A stretch of DNA of 53,808 nt from Verrucomicrobiota bacterium (GTDB lineage Bacteria > Verrucomicrobiota > Verrucomicrobiia > Opitutales > Opitutaceae). The first letter of the stretch is position 1; each line of letters starts with the position of its first letter. A model generated the notes under the pieces. That model was given only the letters and a program-made list of their open reading frames with translations. It was not told the origin of the DNA and ran no database searches. The position numbers were made by a program, and so were the translations under genes. Positions 34,601 to 41,141 of the stretch are shown in pieces. The stretch spans positions 1 to 53,808 of the forward strand of contig JAEWNN010000030.1 in NCBI GenBank assembly GCA_023457035.1. Direction: 5' to 3'.

Positions 34601-35402
34601 CGTCGCGGGACTTGAGGTAGAACTGCGTGCCGTCGAAGCGCATGCGGTCGGCGTCCTCGATCTTGGCGCCGGTCTGGATGCAGAGCAGGGTATCGTGCGG
34701 CTTGGCGTCGGAGGCGTTGATGTAGTGGACGTCGTTGGTGGCGATGACCTGGAGGTTGAACTCCTGGGCGAGCTTGAGCAGTCCGGGGATGATCTTGCGC
34801 TGCTCGGGGATGCCGTGGTCCTGGAGTTCGACGAAGTAGTTCTCGCGGCCGTAGATGTCGACGAACTGGCCGCAGGCGCGGCGCGCGGCCTCGTAGTCGC
34901 CGGCGAGCAGGTGCTGGGGCACGACGGCGGCGAGGCAGCCGGTGAAGGCGATGAGGCCCTTCGAATACTGGGCCAGCGTCTCCATGTCGGCGCGGGGCTT
35001 GTAGTACACGCCGCGCAGGTGGGCGTCGGAGACGAGTTTGAGGAGGTTCTGGTAGCCGTCGAGGTCACGGGCGATGAGGCCGTGATGGTAGTAGGCCTTG
35101 CCGTCGCCGTCGCGGCCGGTGCGTTCGAGGCGGGAGCCGGGGGCGAGGTAGACCTCGCAGCCGATGATGGGTTTGAGGTTGGCGGCCTTGGCGGCGTTGT
35201 AGAAGGCGATCGCGCCGAAGAGGTTGCCGTGGTCGGTCATGGCCACGGCCTTCTGGCCGAGTTCGGCGGCGCGCTTCATCAACCGGTCGACGCGGCAGGC
35301 GCCGTCGAGCAGGCTATGGTCGGTATGGAGGTGGAGATGGACGAAATCGGAGGGGGCGCCGGACACGGGTCCGATGGCACGCTCGGCCGGGGAACGCGGC
35401 AA
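31686..35402 (-). CDS. dnaE: DNA polymerase III alpha subunit
   Basis: The 1238-residue protein is the replicative polymerase. It starts with the PHP domain (FVHLHLHTDHSLLDGACRVD). The palm holds the catalytic acidic pair in PPDFDIDFCMRRRGEVIDYV. The fingers follow, with VFQLESGGMQ and YGFNKSHSACYALVSYQTAY. A helix-hairpin-helix region carries RFGLAGIKGVGEGA, and a clamp-binding site QASMFDML lies near residue 990, ahead of the OB domain. No ATG is in frame at the 5' end: the first usable codon is TTG at 35402, with a GTG at 35366. Either is possible, and neither has a clear Shine-Dalgarno. A 7-bp repeat tract lies inside the gene at 32760-32787. Confidence 0.95.
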   Translation of the reverse strand: MPRSPAERAIGPVSGAPSDFVHLHLHTDHSLLDGACRVDRLMKRAAELGQKAVAMTDHGNLFGAIAFYNAAKAANLKPIIGCEVYLAPGSRLERTGRDGDGKAYYHHGLIARDLDGYQNLLKLVSDAHLRGVYYKPRADMETLAQYSKGLIAFTGCLAAVVPQHLLAGDYEAARRACGQFVDIYGRENYFVELQDHGIPEQRKIIPGLLKLAQEFNLQVIATNDVHYINASDAKPHDTLLCIQTGAKIEDADRMRFDGTQFYLKSRDEMHAVFGEVPGALTNTVAIADMCNLAIPFPKGSERYPKYPLPPEIKAKFDASQYLFDLCVQGLKKRYDCDYAAVAARPVVAAKLELLNNRPAGQKPKAPDYSGLELHEELVVRMTYELAIINVTGFPDYFLIVWDYINWAKQHGIPVGPGRGSGAGSLVAYLMAITNLDPIRFKLLFERFLNPERVSPPDFDIDFCMRRRGEVIDYVREKYGKGCVANIITYGTLGAKMVVRDVARVHNLPFADSDRLAKMIPDELNISLEDSVAKSAELRAELGRNPVAKNIIEQGLVLEGLVRNTGKHAAGVIITDKPMEEFAPLTLQEGDVTVQYDMGAVTKIGLLKMDFLGLKTLTVISDAVENVRRTADPQFDIETISLEDPKTYELLNSAKTVGVFQLESGGMQNACKTVGISNIDDINAICALYRPGPMAFIPDYARGKKDPASVVYPHPLLEKSLKETYGIIVYQEQVMECAQIIAGYTLGGADMLRRAMGKKDADAMAKERIKFVAGAKEKHDIGEKQANEIFDLLNKFASYGFNKSHSACYALVSYQTAYLKANYPVEFMAAVLTAELGNAEKVSHFIGEAESMGLTVLGPDINESRENFTPVIKDRKPETGDRKGSSADAWIRFGLAGIKGVGEGASQKIIAERDAHGPFKDFEDFIHRVDTKAVNKRVLECLVKTGAFDYAGQPRGALFAAVDAALSAAASSQKDAAAGQASMFDMLQTEDANGDSRSAGSIVDTAVADFSDAEKLQFEKELLGFYVSGHPLAAFAGLAEALNSHAEEELLNLPDKTEFRLCGIATSIQKKLSKKDNRPWSPFVVATRSANVPVNMYADAYELYAKNLEAEKPVAVLGTILRSEDGARLNVKECYPLEPHLMNNLKKITWVIRPDDPRNDDFLRALREMLLKTTGDIRSEVAVLFDDDTLAVAETAGALNWKLVCPDFQKLRKHPALAGVVIETRAIELKETNRWKRRG
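32760..32787. repeat. Heptanucleotide tandem repeat inside dnaE
   Basis: Four units of CCGGTNN (CCGGTCT, CCGGTTT, CCGGTTT, CCGGTCC) lie head to tail. In the dnaE frame they encode the basic run KDRKPETGDRKGS, between FTPVI and ADAWIRFGLAG, a place where I would expect only a short loop. Seven is not a multiple of three, so the insertion must have occurred as a multiple of three units or with flanking bases to keep the frame. Confidence 0.8.
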
Positions 35403-35495
35403 GAGGAAAGGACCGTGGCGGCAAGAGGAAGTCCCGCGCGCGGTGGGCGTTCGGGCCTTGAGGCCTCAACGCGCGGGCCCTGCGAGGCACCACGG

Positions 35496-35531
35496 CGCCA
35501 AATACTTTCACGACCGTGGGAGTATTTGGCG
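35496..35531 (+). repeat. CACG-centred palindrome, copy a
   Basis: 36 bp: the outer arms CGCCAAATAC/GTATTTGGCG are perfect, two G-T wobbles follow, and the centre is CACG-AC-CGTG. Total stem is 17 bp with a 2-nt loop. The loop AC is the complement of that in copies b and c, so it is in inverse orientation. It lies 94 bp upstream of the dnaE start. Confidence 0.9.
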
Positions 35532-35581
35532 GAGCGCTGGAACGGCGCTTGCAGTGCAGGGAAGGCGGCGGGTTGTAATGT

Positions 35582-35623
35582 CCGCGCCAAATAAGTCCAC
35601 GGTCGTGGACTTATTTGGCGCGG
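35582..35623 (+). repeat. CACG-centred palindrome, copy b
   Basis: A perfect 20-bp stem with a GT loop spans 42 bp. The arm reads CCGCGCCAAATAAGTCCACG. It shares GCGCCAAATA and CACG-CGTG with copy a, 50 bp away in opposite orientation. No T-tract is present on either side, so it is unlikely to be a terminator. Confidence 0.92.
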
Positions 35624-35689
35624 GGAGAGTGCGAGCAACGAAGGTGCCCAGCGGTGGGGTGCCGAGCTGGGCGGTCCCGGTTTCGCTAA

Positions 35690-35890
35690 TCCCAAGAACT
35701 GCAGTTCGGGCAGGTCACAGAGGCAGAGGAGAGACGGAAGGAGCGCACAGAGAAGAACCTGGTGTAGAGGAGTCCGGATTCGGGGTGCTCCTCGAGCGGG
35801 TGAGTGGACCCGAAAGCCTGTTTGCCTCCGAACTCTCTTTGATCTCTTGCCTTATCGCTGGGCCCTCTGTGTCCATTTGCTTCATTTAGG
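35690..35890. repeat. Diverged CACAGAGG...CTCTGTG element
   Basis: The left part has GGTCACAGAGGCAGAGGAG and CGCACAGAG; the right part has GGGCCCTCTGTGTCCATTTG and ends CTTCATTTAGG. The arms are loosely inverted. The base composition is lower in GC than the surroundings. It resembles known dispersed CTCTGTGTCC-type intergenic text of this phylum and is related in wording to 16350-16432. Confidence 0.5.
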
Positions 35891-36036
35891 CTAACCGGAG
35901 GACAGGAAGCGCGCGAGGAAGGTGAGCCGTTCGAGCGAGCCGACGCCGCCCAGCGGGAAACAACGTCCTGAACAACTACGAGCGCCCGCCGGAGATGCTC
36001 CCGCGCAAGGGGGGGGAGATTGGCGCGGCCCAAGGC

Positions 36037-36088
36037 TGAGACCACGGCGTAGCGGGAGCGCCGTAGCGGGAGCGCAGCCGTGTCTCCG
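36037..36088. repeat. REP-like element with a 14-bp direct repeat
   Basis: CGTAGCGGGAGCGC occurs twice head to tail (36048-36061 and 36062-36075). The whole is bounded by inverted ends GAGACCACGGC and GCCGTGTCTC. On the minus strand the unit reads GCGCTCCCGCTACG. Confidence 0.65.
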
Positions 36089-36334
36089 GGTCTTCCGGGT
36101 GATCGCGCTGGGAGAGTGGGATTTGGGGCACAAGACCGCTGAAGGGCGCCTTCGTGTTGTGTGGAGGGATGACCGGGAGGATCGAGGACAGGGTGACGTC
36201 GCGGTTCGTGGCAACAGGCCGGCGGTGCTGCCGGCACGTTTGGCGTGGTCATGGCGGCAGTTCCGTCTTGAGCAGGGAAGGGATGGTGCCGTTGTGCTGG
36301 AGGGATTGTTTCTCGCCGCACCGATTGTCCGCCG

Positions 36335-37708
36335 ATGTCCTCGCCTCTTCTCCGCACCGAAAGCCTCGCCAAGCTCACCTGGCCGATCCTTCTCCAGAAC
36401 GCGACCCAAGGGGTCGTGTGGTTGGTGGACTTCTGGTTCTTCGCCCACTTGTCCGACGAGATCGCGGCGACGGTCGGGCAGTTGTTGCCGTTGATCTGGA
36501 TGGGGGCCGGGGTGATCACCACGTTTGCCGGTACCGGCGTGGCGGTGGCGTCGCAGTACATGGGGGCGCAGCGTTTCGAGAAGGTCGTGCCGACCTACAT
36601 GATGAACCTGAGCCTGACCGCCGGGATGGGTGTGGGGTACTGTGCGCTGCTATGGTTCCTCGCGCCGGATATCGGGCGGTGGATGGGGTTGAGCGCCCCG
36701 CTCAACGTCGTCTCGGCGACCTACATTGGGGCGATCTGCTTCTATTTCGCGATCCTCGGGGTGCATGTCGCCTACAACGCGATCCTCTCCTCTCGTGGCA
36801 TGACCAACTGGCTGCTCTACAACTCGCTGGTCGTCGCCACGCTGAACCTCGCGCTGGACTCGCTCTTCGTCTTCGGCTTCCACTGGGGCATCCGGGGGAT
36901 CGTCGGCGCCTCGGTCATCAGTGCGGCGGCGGCGATGGTGTTGTCGATGTTCTGGGTGCACCGGGGCCTCGGGATCCGGTTCCAGCTTCGCGGAGCCTGG
37001 CGGCAGATGCGGCAGGTCGTGGGCCCGATGGGGCGTATCGGCATCTCGAACGCCTTCGAGCCGTTCAGCTACAGCGCCCAACAGCTGCTGCTCTCGGCGA
37101 TGATCATCACCCTCGGCCTCGATTCGATGGCCGCCAACACCTATGCGGCGCGGGCGCAGATGTTCCAGATCACCTTCGCCTTCTCGCTCGCGCTGGGGGC
37201 GCAGATCCTGATGGCTCACTGGATGGGCGCGCGGCGGTTCGCGGATGTCGACCGCCTCTACTGGACGATCGTGCGGCGGGCGTCGGCGGTGGCGTTCGTC
37301 TATGCGGGCACGCTGTGGTTGTTCGCCGACCAGGTGCTCGGGTTCTTCACGGTGAATCCGGAGATCAAACACATCGGGACGACCCTCCTGGGCATCGCGG
37401 TCTTCTACGAGCCGGCGCGCGCGGTGAACATCATCGGCGGCACCGCCCTCAAGAGCGTGGGTGATTCGCGCTTCCCCATGCTGGTCGGCAACGCCTTCAT
37501 CTGGGGCATCCTGCCGATCGTGTACTTCGCCAACCGCTGGTGGGGCCTGTCGATCGCCGGCTTCTGGCTGTTCTTCGCCGTCGATGAGATCCTCCGCGCC
37601 GGCATCAACCTGTGGCGTTGGCGCAGCGGGAGATGGCGGACGATGGGGATCGTGCAACCGGCGGCGGCCGGCGAGACGGTGGCGGTCGAACGCGCACCGG
37701 TGGGGTGA
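36335..37708 (+). CDS. MATE-family efflux protein
   Basis: The 457-residue protein has about twelve hydrophobic helices in two halves. It starts MSSPLLRTESLAKLTWPILL, then has WLVDFWFFAHLSDEIAATVG and GTGVAVASQYMGAQRFEKVV. The second half repeats the pattern (QMFQITFAFSLALGAQILMA; HWMGARRFADVDRLYWTIVR). MATE transporters exchange sodium or protons for cationic compounds across the inner membrane. The C-terminal 30 residues are a hydrophilic tail. It is a single-gene unit, convergent with the beta-helix gene cluster. The substrate is not evident, and a lipid or sugar flippase cannot be ruled out. Confidence 0.88.
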   Translation: MSSPLLRTESLAKLTWPILLQNATQGVVWLVDFWFFAHLSDEIAATVGQLLPLIWMGAGVITTFAGTGVAVASQYMGAQRFEKVVPTYMMNLSLTAGMGVGYCALLWFLAPDIGRWMGLSAPLNVVSATYIGAICFYFAILGVHVAYNAILSSRGMTNWLLYNSLVVATLNLALDSLFVFGFHWGIRGIVGASVISAAAAMVLSMFWVHRGLGIRFQLRGAWRQMRQVVGPMGRIGISNAFEPFSYSAQQLLLSAMIITLGLDSMAANTYAARAQMFQITFAFSLALGAQILMAHWMGARRFADVDRLYWTIVRRASAVAFVYAGTLWLFADQVLGFFTVNPEIKHIGTTLLGIAVFYEPARAVNIIGGTALKSVGDSRFPMLVGNAFIWGILPIVYFANRWWGLSIAGFWLFFAVDEILRAGINLWRWRSGRWRTMGIVQPAAAGETVAVERAPVG

Positions 37709-37764
37709 CCGGGCGGGCGCTTCCCTCCGCTTCCGAACGCGGCGCGACGGGCGGCGCCGCGGGA

Positions 37765-37808
37765 GGTGCGACAGTTTACCCTCACGGTCGTGAAGGTAAA
37801 CTGTCGCG
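37765..37808 (+). repeat. CACG-centred palindrome, copy c
   Basis: 44 bp between the convergent MATE and beta-helix genes. The arm GTGCGACAGTTTACCCTCACG pairs with its inverse (one mismatch, one G-T), around a GT loop (arm quoted in two parts: GTGCGACAGTT and TACCCTCACG). The CACG-GT-CGTG centre is as in copies a and b; the outer arm (GCGACAGTTTACC) is different. No T-tract follows on either strand. Confidence 0.9.
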
Positions 37809-37893
37809 CCAAGACGGGGCGGGTTTGCGGGACGATTCCCGAGGGAGGGGGCGGACGGAGCAGACGAGGGGAAGCGGACTGGCGGGAGCGCGG

Positions 37894-40800
37894 TCAGGGA
37901 ACGACGGTGACGCCGGGGATGGTGCCGGCGGGCTCGGCGGCGAGCGGGGTGGTGGCGTCGGGTAGGGTGTTGCGGCGCAGGAGGAGGCCGCCGACGTGGA
38001 TGGGCTCGTTGCCCTTGGCGCGGAAGGTGAGGAAGTCGACGGCGTTGGAGTCGTAGAGCACATCGGCGGCGCGACCGTGCAGGGTGCGGAACTGGAAGCC
38101 GGTCATGCCGGTGCCGGCCGGAGTCTCGCGGTTCCCGCGATAGACGTGCGCGGCGAGGACGACGCCGTCGTAGTCGGACTTGTCCTCGTTGTTGACGAGC
38201 GTCTTGAACGACGAGTCGCCGTCGCCGGCGAAGGTGTTGGCGAGGAACTGGATGTGCCAGCCGGGCATTGTGCCCTGATAGTGGCGACCGGTCCAGGTGG
38301 TGGCGACGCCCGCGGTGCCGGTGCGCCCCCAGCGGTTGCCCGCCTTGATGCTGTCGACGGCGATGTAGTAGTCGTCGTGTTGGGCGTCGGTGAGGTAGTC
38401 GTTGTCGACCATCAGGTAGCGGCCGAGCATCGAGATGATGGAGACGACGGAGGCGGCATCGGGCGCGACGTCCCACGGGCGGTCGAGGGTCACGGAGGTG
38501 GTGCCCTTCGTGACGCCAATCACGTGGCGCCACTGGCCGGCGCCGCGGCCGTCGAGGATCAGGGCCACGCCACCGGTCCAGTTGTATTTGGCAGCCGGAA
38601 CACCTTTGCCGGCGACGCTCAGGGTCGGTTCGGCGAGGGTCATGGTGGTGCCGCTCACGGCGGCGACGGCGCCGCGGTAGATGCCCTCGCTGCCGTCGGC
38701 GGTGTAGCCGCCGTCCTGGAGCTCGACGATGGTGACCGTGGAGGTGGCGTCGGGTGCGGTGTCCCACGGGCGATCGAGCGTGACGGTGGTGGCCGCGGAG
38801 GGGACGGAACGCAGGTAGCGCCATTGGCCGGCCCCGCGGCCGGCGATGAGGACCGCGGCCGCCCCGGCCCAGTTCTTGGTCGCCGGCTTCCCGTCCCTGG
38901 TGGTGATGGTGGGCGCCGCAAGGGTCATGGTGGTGCCGCTCATGCTCGCGATGGGGCCTTGGTAGATGTGGCGGGTGTCGGTGGCCGCGTTGCTCACGAG
39001 TTCGGTACTTTCGGGGTAGGTGTTGTTGATCCAGAGGACGTCGCGGCAGTAGGGGTCGGTGTCGGAGAAAAACGGATCGAGGCAGAGACTGGTGTTGCCG
39101 TTGGTGGGGCCGGTGACCTCGACGGTGTTGCCGGCGACGATGAGGTTGTGGCTCATGGCGCTGAACTTGAAACCGAAGTTGTTGTAGCGAACGAGGGAGC
39201 CCGTGAGGGAGAGGTGGCGGACGTCGTCGCGGCCGAAGACGCCTTTGGAGGCGATGATTTCCACGTCCTCGACCCGGAGGTTGGCGGTGCGGCGCAGATA
39301 GAGTCCGAAGGGCATGTTGTCCTCGAGCGTGGTGTCGAGACGCGGGGCGGTGAGGCGCAGCCGGCGGAAGGTGGTCGGGGTGCGGGTGAAGCCGCGGTAG
39401 ACGACGGCGCCCCGATAGCCGTGGTGCGTGATCTCGAACGCGAGGTCCTCCAGAGCGAAGGGCTCGTCCCGGGTGTAGTTACGGTTCATGACCAAGCCCT
39501 GAAGGGAGGCATTCGCGGCCTGGGGGTTATTTTCCCAGAGCAGGAGCGTCTGGTCGCGGCCGGCGCCCTTTAGGACGGTGAAGCGCGGCAGGAGCAGGGG
39601 CTGGGTGAGCACGTAGGTGCCGGCGGGGACGTGGACGATGCCGCCGCCGGCGGCGGCCGCGGCGTCGAGTGCGGCGGTGAACTTGGCGTCGTCGTCGGAG
39701 CCGGTGGGCGCGGCGACGGTGAAGGAACCCGTGGGCCAGGCGGAGGCTTGTTTGATCGTGACGGTTTCGACCGGAGTGCGGACGAAGGTGGCGAACTTCA
39801 CCCAGCCGGCGGGGCCACCGCAGCCGTTGTGGACATAGAGCTGGTAGTCGCCTTCGGCGAGAGCGGCGGGGAGGGTGTAGCGCAGGGCGTAACCGGTGCT
39901 GGTGGTGAGGCGCGTGGGAGCGGTGAGCGTGGCGGCGACGGCGCCATTGCGCACGAGGGCGGCCCGGGGGCCGGCGGAACCGGGACCGACGATCTCGAGG
40001 CAGGTGCCGGCGACGGTGAGGGTGCCGCCGGGCGTGGCGGTGTCGCCCTGGTCGCCCTGCACGAACCACGGGTCGGCGCGGTTGACGAGGTGCACGGGGC
40101 CGGTGGTGCCCGCCTCCTTCAGGCGCAGGGCGTAGACGCCGGGTGTCCAGGAACTGGGCACGGTGACGGTGACGCTGCGCGGGGTGGCGGTGTGCGGGGT
40201 GAGGGCGGTCCAGGTGGCGGGATCGGGGGCGGTGGCGTCGAGCGGCGAGCCGGGGGCGGTGTCGGGCAGGCGGGCGAGCTCGGCGGTGGAGTCGAGGTCG
40301 GTGCCGGCGCAGGTGGCGAGGATGGTCTGGTCGGGGGCGACGGGCTGCGAGGCCCAGAAGACGACGGGACCGCCGGGAACGGGGAGGGCGCGAACCTGCG
40401 GGTCGGTGCCGGCGGCGTATTCGCGGAGGTTGGAGAAACCGTCGCCGTCGGGATCGGCGGAGGCGTTGGCGAGGGCGGGATTGGTGCCGTGGTCGGACTC
40501 CCAGAAGTCGTCCATGCCGTCGCCGTCGGAGTCGGCCTTGGCGGGGTTGAGGCCGAGCTGGGCCTCCTCCCAGTCGGAGAGGAGGTCGGCATCGGCGTCG
40601 TTGTCGGAGGCGTTGACGCGGTAGAAGGCGGGATCGGTTGTCGCGCCCGCGGCGCGGACGATCTTGGTGAGGTCGTCGCCGGAGCCGGCGACGGAGGAGC
40701 CGAGGAGGCTCCACTGCACGAGGTCGGGGGAGGAGGTGGTGTAGTAGCGCTTCCCCTTCAGGCCCGGCCAGCGGAGAACGAGGTTGCCGGCGCCGTCGAA

Positions 40801-41034
40801 CTCGAGGGTGGAGGCGGGGCGGCTCTTTCCGGAAAGGGGATCGGTGCCGGCGATCTGCTCGAGGGCGTTGGGAAAGCCGTCGCCGTCGGGGTCGGCATCG
40901 TCGGCGCCGGCGGTGGGATAGGCCTTTTGCCAGATGTCGGAGAGGCCGTCGTGGTTGCGGTCGAGGACGGCGTGCGCAGCAGGAGCGACGAGAAGGAGTG
41001 CGGCGGCGAAGAGAGGGGCGGATGGGCGGCGCAT
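37894..41034 (-). CDS. Secreted protein: calcium-type repeats plus parallel beta-helix (pectate-lyase-3 type)
   Basis: The 1046-residue protein has a signal peptide (MRRPSAPLFAAALLLVAPAA) and an N-terminal Asp-rich module (VLDRNHDGLSDIWQKAYP, then DADPDGDGFPNALEQIAGTD). A KRYYTTSSPDLVQW segment and a second Asp-rich block (DSDGDGMDDFWESDHGTN) follow. An Ig-like middle runs to about residue 440 (PWFVQGDQGDTATPGGTLTV). The right-handed beta-helix starts near 448 (DDDAKFTAALDAAAAAGGGI, VHVPAGTYVL), and a module with RGAGQWR...DRPWD occurs twice inside it. This fits an extracellular polysaccharide lyase or hydrolase, but no catalytic residues can be assigned. It is the last gene of a three-gene unit with the two following entries on this strand. 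Confidence 0.8.
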   Translation of the reverse strand: MRRPSAPLFAAALLLVAPAAHAVLDRNHDGLSDIWQKAYPTAGADDADPDGDGFPNALEQIAGTDPLSGKSRPASTLEFDGAGNLVLRWPGLKGKRYYTTSSPDLVQWSLLGSSVAGSGDDLTKIVRAAGATTDPAFYRVNASDNDADADLLSDWEEAQLGLNPAKADSDGDGMDDFWESDHGTNPALANASADPDGDGFSNLREYAAGTDPQVRALPVPGGPVVFWASQPVAPDQTILATCAGTDLDSTAELARLPDTAPGSPLDATAPDPATWTALTPHTATPRSVTVTVPSSWTPGVYALRLKEAGTTGPVHLVNRADPWFVQGDQGDTATPGGTLTVAGTCLEIVGPGSAGPRAALVRNGAVAATLTAPTRLTTSTGYALRYTLPAALAEGDYQLYVHNGCGGPAGWVKFATFVRTPVETVTIKQASAWPTGSFTVAAPTGSDDDAKFTAALDAAAAAGGGIVHVPAGTYVLTQPLLLPRFTVLKGAGRDQTLLLWENNPQAANASLQGLVMNRNYTRDEPFALEDLAFEITHHGYRGAVVYRGFTRTPTTFRRLRLTAPRLDTTLEDNMPFGLYLRRTANLRVEDVEIIASKGVFGRDDVRHLSLTGSLVRYNNFGFKFSAMSHNLIVAGNTVEVTGPTNGNTSLCLDPFFSDTDPYCRDVLWINNTYPESTELVSNAATDTRHIYQGPIASMSGTTMTLAAPTITTRDGKPATKNWAGAAAVLIAGRGAGQWRYLRSVPSAATTVTLDRPWDTAPDATSTVTIVELQDGGYTADGSEGIYRGAVAAVSGTTMTLAEPTLSVAGKGVPAAKYNWTGGVALILDGRGAGQWRHVIGVTKGTTSVTLDRPWDVAPDAASVVSIISMLGRYLMVDNDYLTDAQHDDYYIAVDSIKAGNRWGRTGTAGVATTWTGRHYQGTMPGWHIQFLANTFAGDGDSSFKTLVNNEDKSDYDGVVLAAHVYRGNRETPAGTGMTGFQFRTLHGRAADVLYDSNAVDFLTFRAKGNEPIHVGGLLLRRNTLPDATTPLAAEPAGTIPGVTVVP

Positions 41035-41096
41035 GGTTGCGGAGAACTTAAGGCAGAAGGAAGAACGCAGAATGGAGAAGGCAGAGGAGAAGGACT

Positions 41097-41115
41097 GGCG
41101 GGCGTAACGCCCGCC
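41097..41115. repeat. Hairpin between the two beta-helix genes
   Basis: A perfect 8-bp stem GGCGGGCG-TAA-CGCCCGCC lies in the 107-bp gap, preceded by a purine-rich run (41050-41095, AGAAGGAAGAACGCAGAATG). No T-tract is present. It may be a REP remnant or an RNA-processing hairpin that changes the ratio of the two messages. Confidence 0.65.
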
Positions 41116-41141
41116 CCACCAGGAGGAGAGGATGCGGCGAG

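Larger units (their letters stand above)
35403..36334. other. Gene-free stretch between dnaE and the MATE gene
   Basis: These 932 bp between divergent genes contain two CACG-centred palindromes (35496-35531, 35582-35623), a cacagagg/ctctgtg element (35690-35890) and a REP-like tandem (36037-36088). A short run at 35962-36006 translates in frame as NNVLNNYERPPEMLPRK, which could be a worn gene remnant. No convincing gene was found. The dnaE and MATE promoters should lie at the two ends. Confidence 0.6.

Noticed and set aside
35962..36006. Coding remnant NNVLNNYERPPEMLPRK
   Set aside because: Only 15-17 codons look gene-like and no family can be named. Kept as a remark in the gene-free stretch, not as a pseudogene.
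37765..37808. Palindrome c as a bidirectional terminator of the convergent genes
   Set aside because: No T-run on either strand, and its centre is shared with copies upstream of dnaE where no gene ends.
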